Shown in pieces: positions 8,947-17,757 of a stretch of DNA of 64,000 bases. Within the stretch, counting starts at the first letter, position 1. Every line of letters begins with the position of its first letter. The stretch is from BOKV01 sp049289295. GTDB taxonomy: Bacteria; Pseudomonadota; Alphaproteobacteria; Rhizobiales; Rhizobiaceae. The notes beneath the pieces are model-generated. The model ran no database searches. It was not told the DNA's origin and was given only the letters and a program-made list of their open reading frames with translations. The position numbers and the translations under genes are program-made. The DNA lies in contig JBATLL010000075.1 in NCBI GenBank assembly GCA_049289295.1, positions 372,001-436,000 on the forward strand, given 5' to 3'.

Positions 8947-9255
8947 ATGCGTCTGCCCTGTCCGCTATGTGGTGAAAGAGATCATTCCGAGTTCGTCTAT
9001 CGTGGCGATGCGGGTCCGGTGCGTCCTGATCCGGAGGCCTCGGGCAGTGGCCGTGAATTCTACGAATATGTCTATCTTCGCAGCAATCCGGCCGGTTGGC
9101 ACCAGGAGCTCTGGTATCATGAAGGTGGTTGCCGCGCATGGATCGTGGTCGAGCGCAACACGGTGACACATGAAGTCAAGGCAGCCCGGCTAGCGGAAGG
9201 GCATGGCAAAGAAAAGGTCGACGGCAAGTCCGATGCCGCAGGGAGACGGCGATGA
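8947..9255 (+). CDS. soxD: Sarcosine oxidase subunit delta, SoxD
   Basis: Small subunit of heterotetrameric sarcosine oxidase that binds a structural zinc. The 102-residue protein has the expected ligands C5 and C8 in CPLCG, with H58 and C62 in WYHEGGC, followed by the conserved RNTVTHEV segment. It overlaps soxA by four bases (ATGA) and follows soxB by nine. Confidence 0.95.
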   Translation: MRLPCPLCGERDHSEFVYRGDAGPVRPDPEASGSGREFYEYVYLRSNPAGWHQELWYHEGGCRAWIVVERNTVTHEVKAARLAEGHGKEKVDGKSDAAGRRR

Positions 9256-12233
9256 ACATGCAGGTCAACCGCCTGCCAGACGGCGGCAAGATCGATCGTT
9301 CCAGTGTTTTGACCTTTCGGTTCGACGGGCAGAAATTGACTGGTTATGAGGGCGACACGCTTGCTTCGGCGCTTGTGGCCAATGGCGTTCGACTTGTCGG
9401 GCGATCCTTCAAGTACCATCGACCCAGGGGTATTCTTTCAGCAGGAAGCGAAGAGCCGAACGCGCTGGTGGAACTCAATGAAGGCGCGCGTCGCGACCCC
9501 AATGTGCGCGCGACTGTTGCTGAACTTCATGAAGGGCTCCTGGCGAGGAGCCAGAATCGCGTCCCGAGCCTTGGTTTCGATATCCTCGCGATCAATGACC
9601 GCCTTTCCTCGTTTCTCACGGCAGGCTTCTACTACAAGACCTTCATGTGGCCGGCCTCGTTCTGGGAAAAGGTCTATGAACCGCTGATCAGGCGTGCGGC
9701 CGGCCTCGGCAGGCTTTCGGGCGAGCGCGATCCGGACAATTACGAGAAAGCGTGGCTCCATTGCGATGTGCTTGTGATCGGGGCAGGCCCCGCAGGGCTT
9801 CATGCAGCGCTCGTTGCTGGCCGTAGCGGCGCGCGTGTTGTCCTGGCGGATGAAGACTTTCGTCCTGGTGGAAGACTGAATGGCGAGCGGCTGGAGATCG
9901 GGCGGGGCGACGCCAGCGAGTGGGCGCGGAATGTCGTGGCGGAACTGGGTGCCATGAAGAATGTGCGCTTGCTGCCACGCACGACGGTTTTCGGATGCTA
10001 TGACGGGGGCAGCTACGGCGCGCTTGAGCGGGTCAGCGATCATCTGGCAACACCAGCGCCACATCAGCCGCGCCAGCGGCTGTGGCGCATCATCGCCAGG
10101 CGATCCATCCTGTGTGCTGGTGCAATCGAACGCCCGATCGCATTTGCCGACAATGACCGTCCCGGCGTGATGCTGGCCGGCGCAGTGCGCACCTATCTCA
10201 ACCGTTTCGCGGCCATGGCCGGGAAGTCCGTCGTTCTTTTCACCAACAATGACGATGGGTGGCGCACCGCCGCGGATATTGTCAGTGCCGGTGCCAGTGT
10301 TGCGGCGGTTGTCGATTCTCGAAGTGCCGAAGAAGTGTCGCGTTTGCGGGAAGCGATTGGTGATACGCCGGTATTCACGCGATCGCGGATTGTGGGAACC
10401 GAAGGACGCAAGGGCATTTCGGCGGCAAGGATACTGGATGCCAATGGCCACGAGATTGTCATGGCTACCGATTGCCTGGCAGTTTCAGGCGGCTGGAACC
10501 CGGCAGTGAACTTGACCTGCCACATGCGCGGAAAGCCTGTCTGGAACGAGCGTATCGCATCCTTTGTTCCGGGAACGGACACACCGCAGGGCATGACAGT
10601 GGCTGGCGCTGCCAACGGCGCGTTTTCAACCCATGGTGCGCTGATTCAGGGGGGTGAACGGGCTCAGGAGGCGGTGAAGGAACTCGGGTTCAAGTGCGAC
10701 CGCGTGTCCGTGCCGGATGCCGAGGACAGCCCGGTTTCGATTTCACCGTTGTGGCACGTTGGCGAATCGAAAGGCCGCGCCTGGGTGGACTTCCAGAACG
10801 ACGTCACAGTGAAGGATATCAGACAGTCCCATCAGGAAGGCTTCCGCTCCGTCGAGCATGCCAAGCGCTACACGACGCTCGGTATGGCAACCGATCAGGG
10901 CAAGACATCGAATGTCCCCGCAATTGCACTTCTTGCCGATCTTTCTGGCGCTACCATTGCCCAGACAGGCACGACAATCTATCGCCCGCCCTACACGCCA
11001 GTGGCGATGGGAGCGTTTGCAGGCGGCCTGATGGGCAAGGACTTCAAACCCTTCCGCCTGACACCTTCCCATGACTGGGCAAAGGAGCAGGGTGCCGTCT
11101 TTGTCGAGGCGGGCCTGTGGATGCGCGCGCAGTGGTTTGCACGGAAAGGCGAAAAGGAGTGGCGTCAGAGCGTGGATCGCGAAGCGCTTGCAGTGCGCCG
11201 CTCGGTCGGTCTTTGCGATGTGTCGACGCTCGGCAAGATCGATGTGAAAGGCCGCGATGCAGCGTCATTTCTCGACCGCATCTACACCAACATGATGTCG
11301 AGCCTGGCGGTAGGCAAGGTGCGCTACGGCCTGATGCTGCGCGAAGACGGTTTCGTGATGGATGATGGTACGGTTGCACGTCTTGGCGAAAACCATTTCG
11401 TCATTACGACCACGACAGCCAATGCCGGACCGGTGATGCAGCATGTGGATTTCTGCAAGCAGGTACATTGGCCGGAACTCGACGTGCACATGAACTCCGT
11501 TACGGACTGCTACGCACAGTTCGCGATTGCCGGACCCAATTCGCGCAGGATACTGGAGGCGGTGGCGGATGATCCCGGTGCGCTGTCCAATGATCGCTTC
11601 CCCTACATGGCCTGTGGCGAATTCGAGATTTGTGGCGGTGTACCGGCAAGGATATTCCGCATCTCGTTTTCAGGCGAACTTGCCTACGAGATCGCGGTTG
11701 GTGCGCGCCATGGCGATGCGCTGGCCAGGGTACTCATGGAGGCGGGGCGCGACTATCAGATAACGCCATATGGAACCGAGGCGCTCAATGTGCTGCGTAT
11801 CGAAAAGGGTCACCTGACCGGAGCGGAACTGAACGGCCAGACGACTGCGGGTGACATAGGCATGGAGCGGATGATCTCAGCAAAGAAGGACTGCATCGGA
11901 AAGATACTTGCGCAACGACCTGCTCTGGTCGACCCGGACAGAATGGTGCTTGCCGGATTCAAGGTGGTCAACACTGCGGACACCCTGACTGCCGGTGCGC
12001 ATTTCATCCGGCTTGGCAAGGAGGCTAACACCGCCAATGATGAAGGATACATGACTTCGGTCTGCTGGTCGCCGGCGCTGGGACAATCGATTGGTCTTGG
12101 TTTCATCAAGCGCGGAAAAGAACGATACGGTGAGCGCGTTCGGGCGGTGGATGCCGTGCGCGGCAGCGACCTGGAAGTTGAGATCTGTTCACCCAATTTC
12201 GTCGATCCGCAAGGGGAGCGTTTGCGTGACTAA
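9252..12233 (+). CDS. soxA: Sarcosine oxidase subunit alpha, SoxA
   Basis: Large NAD-binding subunit of heterotetrameric sarcosine oxidase, 993 residues. The N-terminal ferredoxin-fold region (about 1-100, with SFKYHRPRGI) is followed by a Rossmann domain with GxGxxG at 177-182, and from about residue 600 by a GcvT-like aminomethyltransferase domain that binds tetrahydrofolate. The C-terminal block resembles glycine cleavage T protein. Length and order match the family. It starts inside the soxD stop and its end overlaps the GTG start of soxG. Confidence 0.96.
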   Translation: MNMQVNRLPDGGKIDRSSVLTFRFDGQKLTGYEGDTLASALVANGVRLVGRSFKYHRPRGILSAGSEEPNALVELNEGARRDPNVRATVAELHEGLLARSQNRVPSLGFDILAINDRLSSFLTAGFYYKTFMWPASFWEKVYEPLIRRAAGLGRLSGERDPDNYEKAWLHCDVLVIGAGPAGLHAALVAGRSGARVVLADEDFRPGGRLNGERLEIGRGDASEWARNVVAELGAMKNVRLLPRTTVFGCYDGGSYGALERVSDHLATPAPHQPRQRLWRIIARRSILCAGAIERPIAFADNDRPGVMLAGAVRTYLNRFAAMAGKSVVLFTNNDDGWRTAADIVSAGASVAAVVDSRSAEEVSRLREAIGDTPVFTRSRIVGTEGRKGISAARILDANGHEIVMATDCLAVSGGWNPAVNLTCHMRGKPVWNERIASFVPGTDTPQGMTVAGAANGAFSTHGALIQGGERAQEAVKELGFKCDRVSVPDAEDSPVSISPLWHVGESKGRAWVDFQNDVTVKDIRQSHQEGFRSVEHAKRYTTLGMATDQGKTSNVPAIALLADLSGATIAQTGTTIYRPPYTPVAMGAFAGGLMGKDFKPFRLTPSHDWAKEQGAVFVEAGLWMRAQWFARKGEKEWRQSVDREALAVRRSVGLCDVSTLGKIDVKGRDAASFLDRIYTNMMSSLAVGKVRYGLMLREDGFVMDDGTVARLGENHFVITTTTANAGPVMQHVDFCKQVHWPELDVHMNSVTDCYAQFAIAGPNSRRILEAVADDPGALSNDRFPYMACGEFEICGGVPARIFRISFSGELAYEIAVGARHGDALARVLMEAGRDYQITPYGTEALNVLRIEKGHLTGAELNGQTTAGDIGMERMISAKKDCIGKILAQRPALVDPDRMVLAGFKVVNTADTLTAGAHFIRLGKEANTANDEGYMTSVCWSPALGQSIGLGFIKRGKERYGERVRAVDAVRGSDLEVEICSPNFVDPQGERLRD

Positions 12234-12816
12234 GCACAGGCTGGACACAAGAACAGGTCTGGGACTGGATCAGCCCATCAGTGAGCGCTGGCAGGGTTTT
12301 TCCATGCAGGAACTGAACGAGGGAAACCTTCATCTTCTTGCTGCAGGTGCTTCTGATATGGAAGCTGTGGCAAAGGCGCTGCGAAAGGCGGGCGCGCCTG
12401 CAATTCCTGAAGTCGGAAAATCCGTGGATGGCAATGGAAACGCACGTCTGATGTGGTGCGGCAACCAGCAGTGGTTCCTGCATGTTGGTGACGCTGAAAT
12501 AGGTCGGCAGATGGCAGGAAACCTGTCGTCCCTGACCAATCTCACCGATCAGTCGGATGGCTGGGTGGTCATGCGGATCGAAGGAGACAAGACGAGGAAG
12601 GTGCTTGAGAAGCTCTGCCCGATTGACCTCGACCCGGGAGTTTTTCCGGCTGGGGCGTGCGCGCGCGCACCATTCGAAGGGCTGGCAACGTTGATAGCCT
12701 GCGAAGATGCAGAGGCCGGGCGTTATCTCCTGCTGTTCCAGCGATCGTCGTCGCGGAGTTTCGTCGAGCATCTGCGCCATGCGGCCAACAGCAGTTGTGG
12801 CGGCAAGGACCATTGA
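12226..12816 (+). CDS. soxG: Sarcosine oxidase subunit gamma, SoxG
   Basis: Gamma subunit of heterotetrameric sarcosine oxidase, 196 residues, with a GcvT-like fold that packs against the alpha subunit. The GTG at 12226 is chosen because it overlaps the soxA stop and has GGGGAG upstream; a longer in-frame extension back to 12091 would run deep into soxA. Recognisable pieces are DQSDGWVVMRIEG and VFPAGACARAPFEGLATLI. It completes the soxBDAG set. Confidence 0.92.
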   Translation: MTKHRLDTRTGLGLDQPISERWQGFSMQELNEGNLHLLAAGASDMEAVAKALRKAGAPAIPEVGKSVDGNGNARLMWCGNQQWFLHVGDAEIGRQMAGNLSSLTNLTDQSDGWVVMRIEGDKTRKVLEKLCPIDLDPGVFPAGACARAPFEGLATLIACEDAEAGRYLLLFQRSSSRSFVEHLRHAANSSCGGKDH

Positions 12817-12847
12817 CGGGCAAGGCCAGAGCGAGCAGCATCGCATC

Positions 12848-14065
12848 ATGATGCTTCCCGTCTTTTCCCAGCCGCCTACCGATCCCGAATTCTTCAACAA
12901 TCCCTATCCGGTCTATGACGAGATGCGTCGGCTGGGACCAGCCTTTCATTGGGCGGAGTACGACCTGCGCTGCTTTGCCAGCCATCAAAGTGTCGATGCT
13001 GCATTGAGGGACCGGCGCTTCGGGCGGGATGTATCCCACATCATGAGCCGCGAGGAAGCGGGGCTTGCGCCAATTCCGGACCGGCTGAAGCCCTTTTATG
13101 GTTTCGAATCCCATTCGATGCTGGAGCGCGAACCGCCTGCGCATACGCGCTTGCGTGCCCTTGTGAACCGGGCATTTGTCTCACGGCACATCGAACGGCT
13201 GCGTCCACGGATCGAGGCGCTGGCCCATGCGCTGGTTGACGGGTTCGAGAAGAATGGCCGGGTCGACCTGCTTCCGGCCTATGCCGAGAAGATTCCGGTG
13301 ATTGTCATAGCCGAACTGCTGGGTGTGCCAGCGGGCATGGCCGATCAGCTGCTTGCCTGGTCACATGACATGGTTGCCATGTACCAGTTCAACCGCGACC
13401 GTCAGACTGAGGATCGCGCTGTCGAAGCCACTGAGGCTTTCGGCGATTTCATGCGCGGCTATGTGGAGAAGCGGCGTGCCAGCCCAGCGGATGATCTCAT
13501 CACACGCCTCATCCAAGCTGAAAGTGCTGGCGACAGGCTTTCGAATGATGAACTGGTGACAACCTGCATTCTCCTGCTGAATGCAGGTCATGAGGCGACG
13601 GTGCATGGCATCGGCAATGCGGTAAAGGCATTGCTGGAAACGGGTAGCGATGTGCAGCACCTGTTTGCCGAAGATGGGGCAGGAATTGGCGCGACAGACG
13701 AATGCCTGCGCTATGATGCACCGCTTCACCTGTTTACCCGTTTTGCCATGGAAGACTTCGAATTTTGCGGCATTTCGCTACGCAAAGGCATGCGGGTCGG
13801 GCTGATGCTGGGTGCAGCAAATCGCGACCCGGCCCGGTATGCCAATCCCGACCGGCTGGATTTTGTCCGGGGAGGTGCCAATCATGTTTCGTTTGGAGCC
13901 GGGATACATTTCTGTGTCGGGGCGCCGCTGGCACGGTTGGAAATGGCTGTTGCCATTCCCGTTCTTTTCCAGAGGCTTTCAGGCCTGCGCCTGGCCGGTC
14001 GCCCGCTTTATGCGGATCGATTCCATTTCCATGGGTTGCAATCGCTGGAACTCGAATGGGGCTGA
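12848..14065 (+). CDS. Cytochrome P450
   Basis: A soluble bacterial P450 of 405 residues from ATG 12848 (12851 is also possible). The haem-binding loop is FGAGIHFCVG with axial C356; the I-helix oxygen-binding motif is AGHEAT (246-251); the ExxR pair is E285/R288; and the EPPAHTRLR segment (about 95-103) is typical of CYP107/CYP105-like enzymes. It lies 31 bases after soxG on the same strand, so it is probably co-transcribed with sarcosine oxidase. A monooxygenase acting upstream of SoxBDAG, for example in N-demethylation, is an attractive but unproven idea. No ferredoxin or reductase gene adjoins. Confidence 0.92.
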   Translation: MMLPVFSQPPTDPEFFNNPYPVYDEMRRLGPAFHWAEYDLRCFASHQSVDAALRDRRFGRDVSHIMSREEAGLAPIPDRLKPFYGFESHSMLEREPPAHTRLRALVNRAFVSRHIERLRPRIEALAHALVDGFEKNGRVDLLPAYAEKIPVIVIAELLGVPAGMADQLLAWSHDMVAMYQFNRDRQTEDRAVEATEAFGDFMRGYVEKRRASPADDLITRLIQAESAGDRLSNDELVTTCILLLNAGHEATVHGIGNAVKALLETGSDVQHLFAEDGAGIGATDECLRYDAPLHLFTRFAMEDFEFCGISLRKGMRVGLMLGAANRDPARYANPDRLDFVRGGANHVSFGAGIHFCVGAPLARLEMAVAIPVLFQRLSGLRLAGRPLYADRFHFHGLQSLELEWG

Positions 14066-14187
14066 CCGGCTGGCGATTGCGAAAAAAAGCGGCTTGCCAT
14101 CTGCGGTCGTTCTTGCTTTTCTGACCATCCGGCCGGACCATAACGGGCATTGAAGTTCGAGCTTTGCGGCGGGACAGGGAGGAACAT

Positions 14188-15063
14188 TTGGAAGTTGCGC
14201 AGCTACTGCTGGCCGGCATTGCAGGCGGATGTGTCTATGGGCTGGTCGCCCTAGGGTTTGTCCTGATCTACAAGGCCACGGAGTCGGTCAACTTCGCACA
14301 GGGCGACCTGATGATGCTGGGTGCGTTCTTCACGGTGCAGTTTGTAAACAGTGCCTACTGGGGAATGAATTTCTGGGTCGGGATTGGTCTGGCCATACTT
14401 GTCATGGCGTTGATCGGCTACCTGATGGAAGCCCTGATCATCCGCAAGCTCTTCGGGCAACCGCAATTTGCCGTGGTGATCCTGACAATCGCGATCGGGT
14501 TCGTATTGCGATTTGTTGCGGGTTTCATATGGGGGCATGAGCCAATTTCGCTCGAGACTCCCTTTGCTGGTGAAAACACCAGCTTTCTCGGCCTGGCAAT
14601 CAGCATCGACGAGATTTTCGTGATAGCCACGACAATCGTCCTGACCCTCGGCCTCTACATTTTCTTCGCCCGTACAAGGCTCGGCATGGCGATGCAGGCA
14701 TCTTCGCAAAACCAGCTTGCAGCCTATTACATGGGCGTGCCGGTAAAGCGTATCCATGGTCTCATTTGGGCCATTTCCGGCGGCATAGCGACGATTGCGG
14801 GCGTGCTGTTTGCATCGCGCAGCTCGATCGATCCCAATCTCGGCCTGCTGGGCATCAAGGCATTTGCGGCGGCGGTCATTGGTGGTTTCGGCAGCCTGCC
14901 TGGCGCGCTGGCCGGTGGCCTGATCGTGGGCATTGTCGAGCCGTTCAGCGGGCGGTATCTGCCAGCAGGCTACAGCCAGATCATGCCCTATGCCATCATG
15001 CTCGTGGTGCTGGTGATGCGGCCGAACGGCCTGTTTGCCCAGGTGCAGAGCAAGAAGGTCTGA
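14188..15063 (+). CDS. livH: Branched-chain amino acid-type ABC transporter permease, LivH
   Basis: Inner-membrane permease of a HAAT-family ABC importer. The TTG at 14188 is chosen because a GGGAGGAA ribosome site lies just upstream, giving 291 residues starting MEVAQLLLAGIAGG, the normal LivH N-terminus. About eight hydrophobic helices and the segment FGSLPGALAGGLIVGIVE near the C-terminus fit the family. It follows the P450 by 122 bases, which leaves room for a promoter, and precedes livM by three bases. Confidence 0.9.
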   Translation: MEVAQLLLAGIAGGCVYGLVALGFVLIYKATESVNFAQGDLMMLGAFFTVQFVNSAYWGMNFWVGIGLAILVMALIGYLMEALIIRKLFGQPQFAVVILTIAIGFVLRFVAGFIWGHEPISLETPFAGENTSFLGLAISIDEIFVIATTIVLTLGLYIFFARTRLGMAMQASSQNQLAAYYMGVPVKRIHGLIWAISGGIATIAGVLFASRSSIDPNLGLLGIKAFAAAVIGGFGSLPGALAGGLIVGIVEPFSGRYLPAGYSQIMPYAIMLVVLVMRPNGLFAQVQSKKV

Positions 15064-15066
15064 CAG

Positions 15067-16146
15067 ATGCGCTTTCACCAGAAAACCGATTATGATGCCG
15101 ATATCAACCTTGCCGAGGACCGGCACCAGGCCGGGTGGTATCTGGCGCTGGTGGTCATTGCCGCGCTATTGCCGTTTCTCATCAGCAGTTACCTGCTGGG
15201 TGAATTCGTCAATGTTCTCATTCTTGCGGTGGCAGGCATGGGGCTCATGGTCCTGGCCGGTCATACGGGGCAAGCGAGCCTTGGCCATGCCGCGTTTCTT
15301 GCCTGTGGCGCCTATATGGAAGCCTGGCTCAACAACAAGGGCGTTTCCTTCCTGATTTCATTTCCCGCTGCAGGCCTTTTTGCAGGCGTGGTGGGGGCCC
15401 TGATCGCCATTCCGGCTCTCAAGATGTCGGGCATCTACCTCGCCATCGCGACACTGGCAGTAGGGATTGTCGCAGAAGATGTGATCGTGTTGCTGGAGCC
15501 GGTGACGGGCGGTATCAGCGGTACTTTCGTTGGCCCAATCAGCCTGTTAGGTCTGTCGATTGACCGTTATGCCAATCCATCGGCGTTTTACTGGCTTTGC
15601 CTTGCGGTCGCGATCATCGTCACGTTCGGTTATGCCAATATACTTCGCTCATCGACCGGCAGATCCTTCGTCGCCATACGCGATTCCGAGGTTTCGGCGC
15701 GTGCCATGGGCATCAATATCGCACGCACGAAAACGCTCGCCTTTTTCCTGTCCTGTTTCGTGACCGGACTTTCCGGCGCGCTGATGGCGCATTTCCTGGG
15801 GGCGTTCAACTACGAAGCCTTCCTCATCACCGTTTCCATCCAGCTGTTGCTGATGATTGTCGTGGGCGGCATGGGTTCCATCCATGGGGCCTATTTCGGC
15901 GCTGCGGTGATCGGTTTCCTTCCGCAGATCATCACCTTGATCCGCCAGAAAGTGGCAATGTCGGCCATTCCGGGACTTGATACGGGGATTTTTGCGGTGA
16001 TCCTTGTGGCGATCATCATCATCGAGCCACTCGGCATTTACGGGCAATGGATGAAAACCCGGATCTGGTGGCAACTGTTTCCACTGGCGCGGCGCGACAT
16101 GTTCCGCAGACAGAAGTCCTATCTCAAGACGGAGCGGATGCGGTGA
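15067..16146 (+). CDS. livM: Branched-chain amino acid-type ABC transporter permease, LivM
   Basis: Second inner-membrane permease of the HAAT importer, 359 residues. Family blocks include LAGHTGQASLGHAAFLACGAY near residues 70-90 and RSSTGRSFVAIRDSEVSARAMGIN in the EAA-like loop that contacts the ATPase. The C-terminal tail is cytoplasmic. The stop overlaps the GTG start of livG. Confidence 0.92.
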   Translation: MRFHQKTDYDADINLAEDRHQAGWYLALVVIAALLPFLISSYLLGEFVNVLILAVAGMGLMVLAGHTGQASLGHAAFLACGAYMEAWLNNKGVSFLISFPAAGLFAGVVGALIAIPALKMSGIYLAIATLAVGIVAEDVIVLLEPVTGGISGTFVGPISLLGLSIDRYANPSAFYWLCLAVAIIVTFGYANILRSSTGRSFVAIRDSEVSARAMGINIARTKTLAFFLSCFVTGLSGALMAHFLGAFNYEAFLITVSIQLLLMIVVGGMGSIHGAYFGAAVIGFLPQIITLIRQKVAMSAIPGLDTGIFAVILVAIIIIEPLGIYGQWMKTRIWWQLFPLARRDMFRRQKSYLKTERMR

Positions 16147-16913
16147 GTCTTTTTGTAGCTGAAGATCTTTCCAAGTCATTCGGCGGTGTCAGGGCCGTGG
16201 ACGGCGTGTCGTTTTCCGTCGAGGCTGGCGAAGTGTTCACGATTGTTGGTCCGAACGGTGCGGGGAAGTCCACGATATTCAACCTGATTTCCCGATTCTA
16301 CGATGTGACGACCGGACGGATTTTCATGGACGGCAAGGAAATCACCCATGTCCGTCCAGACGAGATCATCCATCACGGCATAGCCAGGACATTCCAGAAT
16401 ATCGAGCTTTTCGATCATTCGACAGTTCTGCAGAACCTGCTGGTTGGCCGCTATTCGCGACGCAAGTCCAACTTCATCCAGAACCTCGCATTCCTGCCTT
16501 CAGTTCGCGCCGAGGAGCGCGCCCATCGTCATGCCGTGGAGGAGATCATCGAGTTCCTCGACCTGCATGCCTATCGCGACAAGATGATCGCAGGCTTGCC
16601 ATATGGAGTTCGCAAGGTCGTCGAAATCGGGCGCGCGCTGGCTTGCGGGCCGAAGCTGCTGTTGCTCGATGAGCCGGCATCCGGCCTGTCTGTCGAGGAA
16701 ACCCAGGACGTGGCCTACTGGATCGAGGACATGCAGAAGGACATGGGGCTGACGGTGCTGATGGTCGAGCACGACATGTCACTGGTCAGCCAGGTTTCGA
16801 CACGTGTGCTTGCTCTTGCTGATGGCAAGCCGATTGCAACCGGTACACCGGCAGAAGTTCAGGCGCATCCCAAGGTGATCGAGGCCTATCTCGGCCTGGA
16901 GGATGCAGCATGA
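16143..16913 (+). CDS. livG: HAAT-type ABC transporter ATP-binding protein, LivG
   Basis: Cytoplasmic ATPase of the importer, 256 residues from GTG 16143, which overlaps the livM stop (GTGA). It has Walker A GPNGAGKST and Walker B LLLLDEPASGLS with an extended Liv-type D-loop. The ABC signature is degenerate (LPYGVRKVVEIGRAL), which is normal for LivG. An in-frame upstream extension lies within livM and is rejected. Confidence 0.92.
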   Translation: MSLFVAEDLSKSFGGVRAVDGVSFSVEAGEVFTIVGPNGAGKSTIFNLISRFYDVTTGRIFMDGKEITHVRPDEIIHHGIARTFQNIELFDHSTVLQNLLVGRYSRRKSNFIQNLAFLPSVRAEERAHRHAVEEIIEFLDLHAYRDKMIAGLPYGVRKVVEIGRALACGPKLLLLDEPASGLSVEETQDVAYWIEDMQKDMGLTVLMVEHDMSLVSQVSTRVLALADGKPIATGTPAEVQAHPKVIEAYLGLEDAA

Positions 16914-17725
16914 CTGCAAAGGAAGCGAAAAAACCAGAAAGCCCGACCGGTTCGACGGAAGCACCTGTCCTCGATGTCCTCAACATCGAAACCTATTACG
17001 GATCGGTGATGGCTATCAGGGGTGTTTCGCTGCGAGTCATGAAGGGCCAGATCGTGACGATTCTGGGCGCGAATGGTGCGGGAAAGACAACGCTGCTGAA
17101 GACGATTTCAGGGGTCATGGATCCCGAAAAGGGAACGATACTGCTCAACGGGGAAGAAATTCAGGGCATGGAGCCTGACCGCATCGTGCGGCGCGGTGTG
17201 GCCCATGTTCCCGAAGGCCGGGAAGTGTTTCCATTCCTGAGTGTCGAGGAAAATCTCAGGATGGGCGCCTACATCCGCTCGGACAATGAAGTCGGCAGCG
17301 ATCTGGAGATGGTCTATTCCTATTTTCCGATCCTGAAGGAACGCCAGAAGCAGCAGGCCGGATATCTTTCAGGCGGCCAGCAGCAAATGCTGGCAATCGG
17401 CCGGGGCCTGATGGCGCGCCCGAAGATCCTTCTGCTGGACGAACCCTCGCTTGGCCTGTCGCCCATACTGGTGCAGGAGATTTTCACCATCATCCGACGG
17501 CTCAACAAGGAGCAGGGGGTGACGATGATGCTGGTCGAGCAAAACGCCCAGGTGGCCTTGAAAACCGCGCACTATGGCTATGTTATGGAGATAGGGCGGA
17601 TTGTGATGAACGGTACTGCGGAAAGCCTGATGGCTTCCGAGGACATCCAGGAATTCTATCTCGGCGTTCAGGGTGATACCCAGCGCGGGCAGAAGCGCTG
17701 GAAGCGGCGCAAGACCTGGAGATAG
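16910..17725 (+). CDS. livF: HAAT-type ABC transporter ATP-binding protein, LivF
   Basis: Second cytoplasmic ATPase of the importer, 271 residues, starting inside the livG stop (ATGA). It has Walker A GANGAGKTT, signature YLSGGQQQMLAIGRGL and Walker B ILLLDEPSLGLSP, with the typical LivF block RGVAHVPEGREVFPFLSVEENL. A basic tail (about 20 residues) extends beyond the usual C-terminus. It is followed after 32 bases by an acyl-CoA synthetase gene. Confidence 0.93.
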   Translation: MTAKEAKKPESPTGSTEAPVLDVLNIETYYGSVMAIRGVSLRVMKGQIVTILGANGAGKTTLLKTISGVMDPEKGTILLNGEEIQGMEPDRIVRRGVAHVPEGREVFPFLSVEENLRMGAYIRSDNEVGSDLEMVYSYFPILKERQKQQAGYLSGGQQQMLAIGRGLMARPKILLLDEPSLGLSPILVQEIFTIIRRLNKEQGVTMMLVEQNAQVALKTAHYGYVMEIGRIVMNGTAESLMASEDIQEFYLGVQGDTQRGQKRWKRRKTWR

Positions 17726-17757
17726 GATGCATCGCGCATTGCGGGAGGAAGGATCGA

